Program-made: the position numbers and the translations under genes
Shown here: positions 37,626 through 46,396 of the stretch, one piece after another
Layout of the letters: each line of letters opens with the position of its first letter
How positions within the stretch are numbered: the first letter of the stretch is position 1
Origin: Oceanirhabdus sp. W0125-5
Lineage (GTDB): Bacteria; Bacillota; Clostridia; Clostridiales; Clostridiaceae
Direction of reading: 5' to 3'
DNA length: 64,000 nt
NCBI RefSeq assembly: GCF_027938815.1
Contig: NZ_CP115913.1
Span: 1,770,001-1,834,000, forward strand
The notes under the pieces: model-generated
The model's input: only the letters and a program-made list of their open reading frames with translations
Told to the model about the DNA's origin: nothing
Databases searched by the model: none

Positions 37626-38297
37626 CTACATACAGTCAATTAAATCTCCACCAGCACATTCGCAAAGAGAATCAGCACACCAAAGTTTAAAGCACATATC
37701 AAACATATCATTATCTCTATGTCTTCTTCCATAATAATTTTGTCTATATGATGTTGTACTGAAATTTGTTTGTTCAAGAGCATTTCTGTATTCAGGATGA
37801 GAAGGATTCATTCTACATGCTACAGATAGATATCTTTTAGCACTGTCATTCCAGCCCTTTTTGCTAAATAATATTCCCATAAGGTAATTCCACTCAGCAT
37901 CTCTTGTCTTTACTGTATTTAGTTTCTGTTCAGCAGAACGTAAATTTCCAGAATAAATATCATTTCTTATATTTTCATAAAAGTTTTGAGATTGATAATT
38001 CTGTTGATTATAGTTGTTGTTAGTGTTAGTGTTAGTGTGTGAACTTTGTGTATTATAAGTGTTATTATTAGTATAAGAGCTACTTCTACTGCTATGAGTA
38101 TTACTCTCACTTGCAGATTTCATAAGTGTATCATATGCTTCGTTTATTTCACGCATTCTTTCTTCAGCAAGATCTCTAAGTGGATTATCATCATATTGAT
38201 CAGGATGATATTGCTTAGCTAACTTCTTGTATGCTCTTCTAATTTCATCTTTAGTGGCACCTTTTTTTACATTAAGAATCTCATAAGGATTTTCCAT
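37626..38297 (-). CDS. J-domain (DnaJ-like) protein with TPR-like tail
   Basis: Residues 1-65 form a J domain (NPYEILNVKKGATKDEIRRA, then the HPD signature in QYHPDQYDDN), so it should stimulate an Hsp70. A low-complexity Ser/Asn/Thr/Gln linker (about 66-115) leads to a short helical repeat region (about 120-180) and a Cys-rich end (CFKLWCADSLCECAGGDLIDC) that could bind metal or form disulfides. I use ATG 38297, because the GTG four codons earlier falls on the AAAGGAG site. Its 5' end overlaps the DUF5685 gene by 17 bases, so translation is coupled. It is not the canonical DnaJ, as it lacks G/F and zinc domains. Confidence 0.8.
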   Translation of the reverse strand: MENPYEILNVKKGATKDEIRRAYKKLAKQYHPDQYDDNPLRDLAEERMREINEAYDTLMKSASESNTHSSRSSSYTNNNTYNTQSSHTNTNTNNNYNQQNYQSQNFYENIRNDIYSGNLRSAEQKLNTVKTRDAEWNYLMGILFSKKGWNDSAKRYLSVACRMNPSHPEYRNALEQTNFSTTSYRQNYYGRRHRDNDMFDMCFKLWCADSLCECAGGDLIDCM

Positions 38298-39162
38298 TGT
38301 GATCTTCACTCCTTTTCAAAACATTATCCATTTTCTCAATCAATCCTAAATGAAGTATATTATCAAGTAAATCAATATTTTTCTTGAGAGGAAGTTTTTT
38401 AAGATTAACGGTACAATTATAACCACAACTTAAAAGTAAATCTTCAATTCTCAAGTAAATTTCTTCAGAAAATTTATTGAAATTCAAATCTTTTTTATTA
38501 AAAACTGCATTTATGGGATTATATTTACCTTTCTCAAGGTCATCTTTTAAATCATCCCATGCATCTATTATATAAATCCATTTACCTAAATTATACCCTA
38601 ACCAATAGAGATTTTCACTAAATTCTTCATTTTTATAGTAGTAAGATATAATAAGACCTGTAATATCTGCAAATGGATGAGAAATTTCATCTATATTATC
38701 TGAAAAATTCTCTTTTTCCATTAAGGAAAGCTTATTTAAATTAGTTTTAATATTTTCTATAACTTCTTCATAATCATTCTTGTTTCTTTTTATATATGGT
38801 TTAAGAATTGAAGAAAAAAAAGAAGATTTTAATGATTTATCATCCTCTACATCATCCATAAGTTTATAATATGCAAGTATTACATTTGAAAAAGCAGCAT
38901 AATTTATAGCTTCATTGTTAATAATTTTAGTTCTTTTTTTTATAGGATGCATAATACAAGCATTGTTTATAATATTTCTTTTATCATTATTTAAAGAATC
39001 TAATAATATAGCAAGGAAGGTCATATCATAGTTCAAAACTAATCTAGGTAATTCACCAAAAGAATTTTTTATAGCAACACATAGACCACAATAATAAGAT
39101 CTGAATATTTCATAATCCTTCATTTTTAATTCCATCTTACATGGAAGTACATATCCAAACAT
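38281..39162 (-). CDS. DUF5685 family protein
   Basis: The 293-residue, mainly helical protein starts MFGYVLPCKMELKMKDYEIF and has SYYCGLCVAIKNSFG at about 23-37, a CxxC that, together with Cys8, may bind a metal. NYDMTFLAILLDSL and a conserved C-terminal YIIDAWDDLKDDLEKGKYNP (Asp-rich) recall the DUF5685 family and are reminiscent of all-helical isoprenoid-type folds, though no function is known. It is coupled to its neighbours: the ATG overlaps the CYTH stop and its end overlaps the J-domain gene. This co-occurrence suggests a shared task with the J-domain protein. Confidence 0.75.
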   Translation of the reverse strand: MFGYVLPCKMELKMKDYEIFRSYYCGLCVAIKNSFGELPRLVLNYDMTFLAILLDSLNNDKRNIINNACIMHPIKKRTKIINNEAINYAAFSNVILAYYKLMDDVEDDKSLKSSFFSSILKPYIKRNKNDYEEVIENIKTNLNKLSLMEKENFSDNIDEISHPFADITGLIISYYYKNEEFSENLYWLGYNLGKWIYIIDAWDDLKDDLEKGKYNPINAVFNKKDLNFNKFSEEIYLRIEDLLLSCGYNCTVNLKKLPLKKNIDLLDNILHLGLIEKMDNVLKRSEDHNGKSL

Positions 39163-39710
39163 TATAGACCTTTTACAGCTCCTTCGTTTTGTAGAATTTC
39201 ATAAATTGTAGCAGATGTAGTGTCCTCAAGTGTATAGCCTAAAAGAGAAACAACTTCTTCTAATTCTTTTTCATTCGCTGTTTCAATTTCAATATAAGGA
39301 AAAGGACAAAAACTCTTATCATTTATATCTATTTCTACTAAAGTATTTTTATATTGATAACTTTCTCTACTTTTTTTAATTTCTTGAACTAATTTAAGTC
39401 CAAGTGCTTTAAAAATAGCAATACCTTCATTACAATCAAGAATTTCAGTTTCATTTTCATCCATAATTTTATACTTTTCTTGACTTAATAATTTTTTTAC
39501 AGTCATATAGTGAATTGTTTTATTATTTAAATTATCATTAACCGTTCTAATTCTTGCATAGCCTTTATTATTAAGAAGGCGTCCATCTTCAAAATCATAA
39601 ATTCTATTTATTTGATCTTCTTTTTTTACATTCTTGGCATTTAATCCAGTTAATTTTGCTCTTATTTCTTCTGGATCAATTTTAATAATCCTAACTTCTA
39701 ATTCTTTCAC
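39162..39710 (-). CDS. CYTH domain protein (class IV adenylate cyclase/triphosphatase-like)
   Basis: The 182-residue protein covers one CYTH tunnel domain. KELEVRII at 2-9 corresponds to the ExExK signature with Arg in the last place; RIRT (about 58-61), MTVKKLL (72-78) and the acidic strand ETEIL follow in order, and YIEIE near the end gives further acid residues. Members hydrolyse triphosphates or make cAMP; the substrate here is unknown. It is the first gene of the four-gene operon. AAGGAGTGATTTTGTG precedes the ATG. Confidence 0.8.
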   Translation of the reverse strand: MKELEVRIIKIDPEEIRAKLTGLNAKNVKKEDQINRIYDFEDGRLLNNKGYARIRTVNDNLNNKTIHYMTVKKLLSQEKYKIMDENETEILDCNEGIAIFKALGLKLVQEIKKSRESYQYKNTLVEIDINDKSFCPFPYIEIETANEKELEEVVSLLGYTLEDTTSATIYEILQNEGAVKGL

Positions 39711-39858
39711 AAAATCACTCCTTATTAAAGGATTATATCATAAATTGAATATACAATGTGTTACTAAATTGAAAATATGAATATGTGAGGTATGTATAGA
39801 TTTGAATTTTTTTTGTTAACAATATATAATTGAGATTGCATTAAAAGGAGGAGATATT

Positions 39859-40896
39859 TTGGAGTATGTTAGTGATATTAATATTTATGAGGCTGTAATT
39901 CACGTTTTAGACAATAATGGAGAAGAACCAATACTTAATGAGTTTGCATTAGATTTAAGTGATGAACTATATACGTACTTGTTAAAGCATATTCAAAAGG
40001 CATTGAAAGATGAAGAATTAAAATATGCAAAATACAGTGAAGAGAGAAATATTGTAAGAGAAATGTGTCAACAGTACTTAAATGGACATGAGAATATTTT
40101 AGAAGTCTCTAAAGAAATATCAAGACAAATGTTTATGCTTATGAAGAGTGGAGGGAATATTCCTTCTTGTGATATGATTGTTGTTGCTTTTTCATGTGAA
40201 TTAGGTCCTATGTTGGGAATACTTAAAATGGATTATATAAAGAACTATATGCATACAATTGATTTTATAGAAGATAAAATAGGAATAAATATAATACCAC
40301 AATTTACAGGATTACCGGGAAGTGGTCAAAGAGTATCTAAATGTGCTTTTGTTAAAGTGTTTAAAGAAGGTAATAAATTTGATCTTCTTGTAGTTGATAA
40401 AAAAAAGAAAAGCAAAGATGCAGAAGAATATGGAGCAAATTATTTCATTGAGAATTTCTTAGGTTGCTATATTATTGATAGTGAGAGAGATGAAACTAAA
40501 GCATTTTATAACGCTGCAGAGAAATGGACTAGAGCAAATCTGGGAGAAAATGCAGTAAAAGCAGAAGAGGTAAGACGTAAAGTAAAAGAAAAATTAAGAG
40601 AAGAAGACAATATCAATATTGAACAATTTACACAAGAAGTATTTGAGGAACAGAAAGAAATTCAAGAGGACTTTAAAAACTTTGCACTTAATGAAGGGGT
40701 AAAACAAGAAGTTCAAGTAGATAAAAATTGGGTAGAAAAGAAGCTTAAGAGAACAAGATTGAAAATTGATAGTGATATTGATTTATACCTTACTCAAGAT
40801 GCTTATAATGATAATGAGAGATTTGAGATAAAGCGTAATGGAGATGGAAGCATTAATATATTGATTAAACATGTTAGAAACTACATTGAAAAGTAG
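39859..40896 (+). CDS. Nucleoid-associated protein, NdpA/YejK family
   Basis: The 345-residue protein fits the 37-kDa nucleoid-associated family (NA37): N-terminal NIYEAVIHVLDNN, a middle with FIEDKIGINIIPQ and FTGLPGSGQRVSKCAFV, then KSKDAEEYGANYFIENFLGC. Family members bind the nucleoid; the clostridial role is not known. Translation starts at TTG 39859, after AAAGGAGGAGATA. It stands alone, divergent from the CYTH operon. Repeat copy 10 follows 34 bases after the stop. Confidence 0.78.
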   Translation: MEYVSDINIYEAVIHVLDNNGEEPILNEFALDLSDELYTYLLKHIQKALKDEELKYAKYSEERNIVREMCQQYLNGHENILEVSKEISRQMFMLMKSGGNIPSCDMIVVAFSCELGPMLGILKMDYIKNYMHTIDFIEDKIGINIIPQFTGLPGSGQRVSKCAFVKVFKEGNKFDLLVVDKKKKSKDAEEYGANYFIENFLGCYIIDSERDETKAFYNAAEKWTRANLGENAVKAEEVRRKVKEKLREEDNINIEQFTQEVFEEQKEIQEDFKNFALNEGVKQEVQVDKNWVEKKLKRTRLKIDSDIDLYLTQDAYNDNERFEIKRNGDGSINILIKHVRNYIEK

Positions 40897-40929
40897 AAAA
40901 CTTCCTTGAAATAATAAAAGCTAAAACAA

Positions 40930-41182
40930 GTGGAAAATGGAAAATTGAAAGTTGATAACGTAGGATGTTTCTGCTCCATGAGCAGAAACTACATTTTATT
41001 GGTTATGAAACAAAAGGGGTTTACTCGTTTTCATTAACATAAAACATTGTACTTTAAATACAATATTTTATCTTAGATAAAATGAGTGAACCTTTTTAAA
41101 CTATAGAACAATATAATGTAGTTTCTGCCCATAAAGGCAGAAACAACCATCGTTTTCCGTTGTCAATTTTCAACTTTCAACT
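40930..41182 (+). repeat. Heptad-ended hairpin element, copy 10 (full, C-type hairpin at both ends)
   Basis: Left units TGGAAAA/TTGAAAG, hairpin TTTCTGCTC/GAGCAGAAA, TTTTCATT/ATAAAAC, central TTGTACTTTAAATACAA, TTTTATC/GATAAAATGAG, hairpin TTTCTGCC/GGCAGAAA, right units TTTTCAA/CTTTCAA. Inner order is F to C with the F hairpin replaced by a C type, as in copy 4. It abuts the fba terminator. Confidence 0.87.
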
Positions 41183-41214
41183 AAAAAAAAGCACGGTTTA
41201 ACCGTGCTTTTTAT
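41183..41214. terminator. Terminator of fba, abutting repeat copy 10
   Basis: AAAAAAAAGCACGGTT/AACCGTGCTTTTT, T-runs on both strands, ending at the fba stop codon. Confidence 0.9.
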
Positions 41215-42152
41215 TATTTATAGCTTCCTAATACGTTTTCAATCTTTCCAGTTACAAGGTCTGTAACATTTTCTCTACCTAATCCTAAGTATTTTCTTGG
41301 ATCGAATTCTTCTGGTTTTTCATTTAATACTTTTCTGATTGAACCAGTCATAGCTAATCTTATATCAGTATCCATGTTAATTTTACATACTGCCATAGAA
41401 GCAGCTTTTCTTAACATTTCAGTTGGGATACCTTTAGCTCCACCAAGGTTACCACCGTTTTCGTTACACATTGCAACATATTTTTGATCAACAGCAGAAG
41501 CACCGTGTAATACTATTGGGTAGTTATGTATACCAGCAGCTTCAAGTTTCTCAGTGATCTTTTCTAATCTTGCAAAGTCTAATTTTGCTTCACCTTTGAA
41601 TTTGTAAGCACCGTGGCTAGTACCGATAGCTATAGCTAATGAGTCAACACCAGTCTTTTGAACAAATTCTAAAGCTTCATCTGGATCAGTGTAGATAGCA
41701 TCTGCTTCAGATACGTCAACGTCATCTTCTACACCTGCTAATCTTCCAAGTTCAGCTTCTACTGTAACGTTTCTTTCGTGAGCGTATTCAACAACTTTTT
41801 TAGTGATTTCAATATTCTCTTCAAGTGGGTGGTGAGAACCGTCAATCATAACAGATGTGAATCCTAAGTCTATTGCTTTCTTACAAGTTTCAAAATCAGG
41901 ACCATGATCTAAGTGTAAAGCTATATCTAAACCTGTTTCTTCAACAGCAGCATCTACTAAGTGCTTTAAATATGCTGGTCTCATGTATTTCATTGCTCCA
42001 GCTGATACTTGAAGTATAACAGGAGTGTTTTTTGCTTTACATGCATCAACTATACCTTGAACAATCTCCATATTATTGATGTTAAAAGCACCTATTGCAT
42101 AACCGCCTTTAAATGCTTCTTCAAACATTTTTTTAGTATTTACTAATGCCAT
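41214..42152 (-). CDS. fba: Class II fructose-bisphosphate aldolase
   Basis: Zinc-dependent glycolytic/gluconeogenic aldolase. The 312-residue protein has LHLDHGPDFE (HLDH metal and catalytic motif, about 80-89), MIDGSHHPLEENI (about 101-113) with the metal-binding His pair, EAELG near 138, IGTSHGAYKF near 177 and LHGASAV near 215 for the remaining metal and phosphate ligands. AAAGGCGGAGAT precedes the ATG. It is monocistronic, with a strong symmetric terminator at its end. Confidence 0.95.
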   Translation of the reverse strand: MALVNTKKMFEEAFKGGYAIGAFNINNMEIVQGIVDACKAKNTPVILQVSAGAMKYMRPAYLKHLVDAAVEETGLDIALHLDHGPDFETCKKAIDLGFTSVMIDGSHHPLEENIEITKKVVEYAHERNVTVEAELGRLAGVEDDVDVSEADAIYTDPDEALEFVQKTGVDSLAIAIGTSHGAYKFKGEAKLDFARLEKITEKLEAAGIHNYPIVLHGASAVDQKYVAMCNENGGNLGGAKGIPTEMLRKAASMAVCKINMDTDIRLAMTGSIRKVLNEKPEEFDPRKYLGLGRENVTDLVTGKIENVLGSYK

Positions 42153-42234
42153 TTAATCTCCGCCTTTCATAATATATGTAAGTTATACATAAACTACTTT
42201 GTAGATTTATATATAAAAGAACAAAGAAGATAAA

Positions 42235-42314
42235 ACAAAGAACAATAAATATAGATTCTCATGTTAGTGAGAATCATCCAGCATTCTCCATTCTCCATTC
42301 TCCATTCTCAATTT
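42235..42314 (+). repeat. Heptad-ended hairpin element, copy 11 (C end only)
   Basis: AAGAACAATAAATATAG, hairpin GATTCTCATGTTAGTGAGAATC, ATCCAGC and a right array of exact TTCTCCA repeats. No left half is present nearby. It lies upstream of fba, in the region where the fba promoter should be, and next to the hairpin at 42319. Confidence 0.75.
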
Positions 42315-42318
42315 ATTT

Positions 42319-42343
42319 TAGGCACTGTAGTGCCTTTTTTAAA
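42319..42343 (+). terminator. Terminator-like hairpin next to repeat copy 11
   Basis: AGGCACTGTAGTGCCTTTTTT. The T-run is on the plus strand, yet no plus-strand gene ends here; the position suits the minus-strand DUF421-DUF4363 unit, for which it lacks a T-run. Confidence 0.5.
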
Positions 42344-42404
42344 ATACTGTCCTATATCATTATATAGAATTTGTGGTATATTGCAAATTGAATTTGCATT
42401 TTTA

Positions 42405-42785
42405 TTAGAGTATATTATGCCATGTTATCTTTTCTAAAGCATTAATCTCATTAATTAAGTACTTTATCACGCTAATACAAGGGATTGCTTCAGATTTATT
42501 TTTATATTGTGTGTAATCAGTTAATTTAACTATTTCACAACTTATTAAATCTAATTCATTAGTATTTACATAAACGAACATAGCTTTAGAATTTTTATTC
42601 CATAACTTTAGAAGTCTTTCAGATTCGGTATGAGCTTCTTCCCAATTAGAAGAAATCACAAAATCATGTATTTCATCACATAATATATTTGTTTCAGTTG
42701 TAATAGTATATATTTTATTTATTGAGAATAAAATATATACTACTAAAAATACGAAAATAGCAAGACTGATTTTTGTTCTAGTCAT
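42405..42785 (-). CDS. DUF4363 protein
   Basis: The 126-residue protein has an N-terminal membrane span (about 5-22, LAIFVFLVVYILFSI) and a helical extracytoplasmic part. The spacing of Trp residues (NWEEAHTESERLLKLW) is typical of DUF4363. It follows the DUF421 gene after eight bases, a pairing common in clostridia, suggesting they work together at the membrane. AATTCACCTC-type complement gives GAGGTGAAT before the ATG. Function unknown. Confidence 0.75.
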   Translation of the reverse strand: MTRTKISLAIFVFLVVYILFSINKIYTITTETNILCDEIHDFVISSNWEEAHTESERLLKLWNKNSKAMFVYVNTNELDLISCEIVKLTDYTQYKNKSEAIPCISVIKYLINEINALEKITWHNIL

Positions 42786-42793
42786 AATTCACC

Positions 42794-43465
42794 TCAAGAA
42801 CGTAATTGATAAAAGAACTTTCCTCTAGAATCATAAATTGCAAAAAACACCTTCTTGTAATCAAGGATTTTATGTCTTATAAGTTGTTCTTCAAGCCAAT
42901 GAATATCTTTATCAATAACTTTTAAGTTATTATGATTTATTTTACCATCTAAGATTAATGTAACAGGAAGTTTATCCTGAGATGAACGGATATTTAAGTC
43001 AGCTTTTGTTACAACAGTTCTAGATGTAACAGGAATAATCGATAATTCTCCACTTGTTTCTAAAATAGCATATTCAATATCCTCAATATTATAAAAACCT
43101 TTTAAACGTAATTCTTCAAGCAAATCATTTAAATTGACTTTTTGATATTCCATCTGATCAATCTGGATTTTCCCCTGTTCAATAAGAACACTAGGTTTCC
43201 CGCAAATGTATTTTCTAGCATACTCACTTTTTAAAGATAAAAACATAGTTATAACTTGTAAAAATAATAGAGTTATAATTGGTCCTATTATATGAATTAA
43301 TGGTATTCTGATGTCTTGCATGGGTATTGTTGCAAGTTGAGAAATCATAACTGTGATAACAAGTTCAAAAGGCTGTAATTGACCTAATTGTCTCTTTCCT
43401 GTTAAACGTATTATGACAAGAGTAAAAAAATATAATATAATAGTTCTAATAATTAAAACAAACAT
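42794..43465 (-). CDS. DUF421 membrane protein (YetF-like)
   Basis: The 223-residue protein has three N-terminal membrane spans (about 2-20, 32-50, 53-75) and a cytoplasmic domain with RLTGKRQLGQLQPFE near 20-34 and the paired beta domain seen in YetF (KPSVLIEQGKI, then LNDLLEELRLKGFYNIEDIEYAILE). The last motif is diagnostic of DUF421. In Bacillus these proteins are linked to sporulation and membrane stress, but the reaction is unknown. Operon with the DUF4363 gene. Confidence 0.87.
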   Translation of the reverse strand: MFVLIIRTIILYFFTLVIIRLTGKRQLGQLQPFELVITVMISQLATIPMQDIRIPLIHIIGPIITLLFLQVITMFLSLKSEYARKYICGKPSVLIEQGKIQIDQMEYQKVNLNDLLEELRLKGFYNIEDIEYAILETSGELSIIPVTSRTVVTKADLNIRSSQDKLPVTLILDGKINHNNLKVIDKDIHWLEEQLIRHKILDYKKVFFAIYDSRGKFFYQLRS

Positions 43466-43593
43466 AATCTTCTCATCCTAATATAATTTTAGTACTTATG
43501 TTTTAACGATTAATTATATTTTGTACATAATAATAAAAATTATTATGAACCATACTATATATGTTGATGTGATTAGATGAGAATGTTTAAATG

Positions 43594-43628
43594 CATGAAA
43601 GAGAAACATTGCGACGTAAAACATAACT
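43594..43628 (+). repeat. 35-bp flank shared with 32289-32323
   Basis: CATGAAAGAGAAACATTG followed by CGACGTAAAACATAACT. See the partner entry; it shows that copies 8 and 12 share sequence outside their heptad arrays. Confidence 0.7.
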
Positions 43629-43869
43629 GAACAGTTAAAAATGGAAAGTGGAAAACGATGGAGGTTTTGCTCCGCAAAACTACATATTATTGGTCTTTAG
43701 AAGAAGAGGGGTTTGCTCATTTTATCTTTAGATAAAATATTGTAATTTAGAATACAAGGTTTCATTTAGATGAAACGAGTAAACTATTCTTGTCCGAAGA
43801 ACAATATGATTAAAATTTCTCGAAGAGAAATATCCTACGTTTTCAACTTTCAATTTTCCACTTTCAACT
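43627..43869 (+). repeat. Heptad-ended hairpin element, copy 12 (full, C to F)
   Basis: Left units TGGAAAG/TGGAAAA, hairpin GTTTTGCTCCGCAAAAC, TTTTATC/GATAAAA, central TTGTAATTTAGAATACAA, TTTCATT/GATGAAACGAG, F hairpin AATTTCTCGAAGAGAAAT, right units TTTTCAA/CTTTCAA. It is close to copy 8 over its whole length. Confidence 0.87.
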
Positions 43870-43949
43870 TGCTTTTCTAAAGCACAATAGTTTCTTATTA
43901 TGTATATAGTAAATATATTAAACAGAATTTTTAAGGGGGTATATGAAGA

Positions 43950-45602
43950 ATGTATAATATAACATTGATTGATGGTAGAAATGTAACAGCAGATGAAGGG
44001 CAAATATACCTAGATATAGTGAAGAAATACGAATTAGAGAATGAGATTCCTGTAGTTTTAGGAAAATTTAATGGGAAACTTAGAGAGTTAAATAAACCTA
44101 TAAAAGAGAGTGGTTTTTTTGATGTGGTTGATATAAGAAATAAATCAGGTATGAGAGCTTATACTAGGACATTAAAAATGATTTTGATAAAAGCTACATT
44201 AGATTTGTTCCCAGGGGCAACTATAACTATTGAGCATTCTCTTAGTAAAGGGTTATTCGGAGAAATTCATAAAGAGACACCTCTAAATGAAGAGGAGATA
44301 TTAAAAATAAAAGAAAAAATGCAAGACTTGATTAATAATGATATTGAAATAAAAAGAGAAAAAGTTACTAAAGAAAGAGCGATTGAAATCTTTGAAGAGT
44401 ATGGAATGAGTGACAGAGTTAGAGTATTAAAACATATAGACCGAGAGTTTATAACATTATATGACCTTGATGGATATTATGATTGTTTTTATGGACTTAT
44501 GGCTCATTCTACAAGTGTTATTAAAAAATTTGATCTAATAAAATATGAAAGTGGGTTTATATTAAGATTTCCAACTAGAACAAAACCACTTGAATTACCT
44601 AAATTTGTAGAACATAAGAAACTAGCTAAAATATTTTATGAGAGTGAACAATGGGGTAAAATTTTGCACGTTGGTGATTTAGGTGGATTAAATGAGATAA
44701 TTACAAATGGAGAAATTGGTGAGTTTATAAGAGTGAATGAAGCACTGCATGAGAAAAAAATTGCTTATATAGCTGACATGATTACTAGTAAAGAAGAAGT
44801 AAAAGTAGTATCTATAGCAGGTCCTTCTTCATCAGGAAAAACTTCATTTACAAACAGACTTGGGATACAGCTAAGAGTTAATGGGCAGATACCTATTTTG
44901 ATTTCTCTTGATGATTATTTTGTTGATCGTGAAAAAACTCCAAAAGATGAGAATGGAGAGTACGATTTTGAGTCTATTTATGCTTTAGATTTAGAATTGT
45001 TTAATGATCATTTAGAGCGTTTATTAAATGGGGAAGAAATTCAAGTTCCAGAATTTAATTTTAAAATTGGTAAAAGAGAATGGAATGGTAAAAAGTTAAG
45101 AATACCCGAAAATGGAATTTTACTTCTAGAAGGAATACACGGATTAAATGAAATGTTAACATCTTCAGTGGATAAAAAGAACAAATTTAAAATATACATT
45201 AGCTGCTTAACTCAATTGAATGTAGATAACCATAATAGGATTCCTACAACAGATGTTAGAACTTTAAGAAGAATAGTTAGAGATACATTATCAAGGGGAT
45301 GGGATGCAGAGAGAACTTTGAAGATGTGGCCGTCTATTAGAAGGGGAGAAGAAAGAAATATATTTGTTTTCCAAGAAGAAGCGGATGTTATGTTTAACTC
45401 AAACTTAGTTTATGAGCTAGCCGTCCTTAAAAAATATGCGATAGAAGAACTAAAAAAGATAACTTCTGAAAGTCCAGTGTACTATGAAGCTAAAAAACTT
45501 ATAGCATTTTTAGAAATGTTTAAAGAGGTGGATAAGGAATTAGTTCCTGATAATTCTCTGCTTAGGGAATTTGTTGGAGGAAGCTACTTCTATAAATACT
45601 AA
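43950..45602 (+). CDS. TGS-domain nucleoside (uridine) kinase
   Basis: The 550-residue protein has three parts. Residues 1-60 are a TGS domain; about 60-250 resemble the second accessory domain of threonyl-tRNA synthetase (TIEHSLSKGLFGEIH...); about 280-500 are a uridine-kinase domain, with Walker A IAGPSSSGKTSF at about 288-299, SLDDYFVDRE and DFESIYALD. It probably phosphorylates uridine/cytidine in nucleotide salvage, and the tRNA-synthetase-like front may bind RNA. AAGGGGGTATATGAAGA precedes the ATG. It stands alone between repeat copies 12 and 13. Confidence 0.85.
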   Translation: MYNITLIDGRNVTADEGQIYLDIVKKYELENEIPVVLGKFNGKLRELNKPIKESGFFDVVDIRNKSGMRAYTRTLKMILIKATLDLFPGATITIEHSLSKGLFGEIHKETPLNEEEILKIKEKMQDLINNDIEIKREKVTKERAIEIFEEYGMSDRVRVLKHIDREFITLYDLDGYYDCFYGLMAHSTSVIKKFDLIKYESGFILRFPTRTKPLELPKFVEHKKLAKIFYESEQWGKILHVGDLGGLNEIITNGEIGEFIRVNEALHEKKIAYIADMITSKEEVKVVSIAGPSSSGKTSFTNRLGIQLRVNGQIPILISLDDYFVDREKTPKDENGEYDFESIYALDLELFNDHLERLLNGEEIQVPEFNFKIGKREWNGKKLRIPENGILLLEGIHGLNEMLTSSVDKKNKFKIYISCLTQLNVDNHNRIPTTDVRTLRRIVRDTLSRGWDAERTLKMWPSIRRGEERNIFVFQEEADVMFNSNLVYELAVLKKYAIEELKKITSESPVYYEAKKLIAFLEMFKEVDKELVPDNSLLREFVGGSYFYKY

Positions 45603-45660
45603 ATAACAAAAAATAATTGATAAAAATTGAAAACTTAAGTGTAAAGAAAATTTTTAAAGA

Positions 45661-46152
45661 GAATGTATAATGGATAATTGAGAATGGAGAATGTTGGACA
45701 TTTCTCTTCGAGAAATTTTAATTATATCGTTCTTCGGACAATAGGGGTTTACTCGTTTCATTTGGAATGAAACATTGTAATTAAATCTAGGATTTCTTTT
45801 AAAGGTAGTTTAAAACCTAATTATTTTGAGAAATAACATTAAAAATATTATAAAAAAAATCAATATAATAAAACTGATTATAGATTAAATCTGTAATCAG
45901 TTTTTCCTTTTATATAAAATATTATTTTTATGAGTTATGATATTTAAAAATCTATATAAGAAAGGTATTTTAATGGAAATGCTTAATATAATTTTTTTAT
46001 TTAATCAAGTAATGTAATATTATCTATCATATACAATATTTTATCTCAGATAAAATGAGTAAAAAGGTTTATACTAAAGAACAATAAAATATAGTTTCTG
46101 TGTAAGCAGAAACATCCATCATTATACATTATCCATTATCAATTATACATTT
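45661..46152 (+). repeat. Heptad-ended hairpin element, copy 13 (long form, F to C, with internal terminator)
   Basis: Left units TGTATAA/TGGATAA/TTGAGAA, F hairpin ACATTTCTCTTCGAGAAAT, GTTTCATTTGGAATGAAAC, central TTGTAATTAA, then about 250 inserted bases with a terminator-like hairpin (45874-45906), then ATACAATATTTTATC/GATAAAATGAG, hairpin TTTCTGTG/GCAGAAA and right units TTATACA/TTATCCA. Confidence 0.82.
45874..45906 (+). terminator. Terminator-like hairpin inside long repeat copy 13
   Basis: AAAACTGATTATAGATT/AATCTGTAATCAGTTTTT, one bulge, T-run on the plus strand. It is the first terminator after the uridine kinase gene. Confidence 0.75.
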
Positions 46153-46396
46153 GTTTCAAGGGTGTTTTATCCAAAGAATTTTCTATGAATAAACACCTTA
46201 TCATTAATAACAATAAAATATGTTAAATATTCTTAACATTGGGAAATAAAAATAAGTATTGTATGTTTAGTTTTTTTAAAATATAATATTTCTGTTATAA
46301 AGATATGAAAGTTAAAGAAAAGAATCCTTCAAAGAGTTATACGAATAAAATTAAATTCTGTGCTTTTGTATAAATATGAATAAGGATGTGATTGAA
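46153..46396 (+). promoter_or_regulatory. Upstream region of the serine dehydratase operon
   Basis: This 240-base AT-rich stretch holds an imperfect inverted repeat (AAGGGTGTTT near 46156 against AAACACCTTA near 46192) and no ORF. It should contain the sdaAB promoter; I cannot place the boxes reliably. Confidence 0.4.

Noticed and set aside
43728..44003. 91-codon minus-strand open frame upstream of the uridine kinase
   Set aside because: It runs through repeat copy 12 and overlaps the uridine kinase start on the other strand; no binding site.
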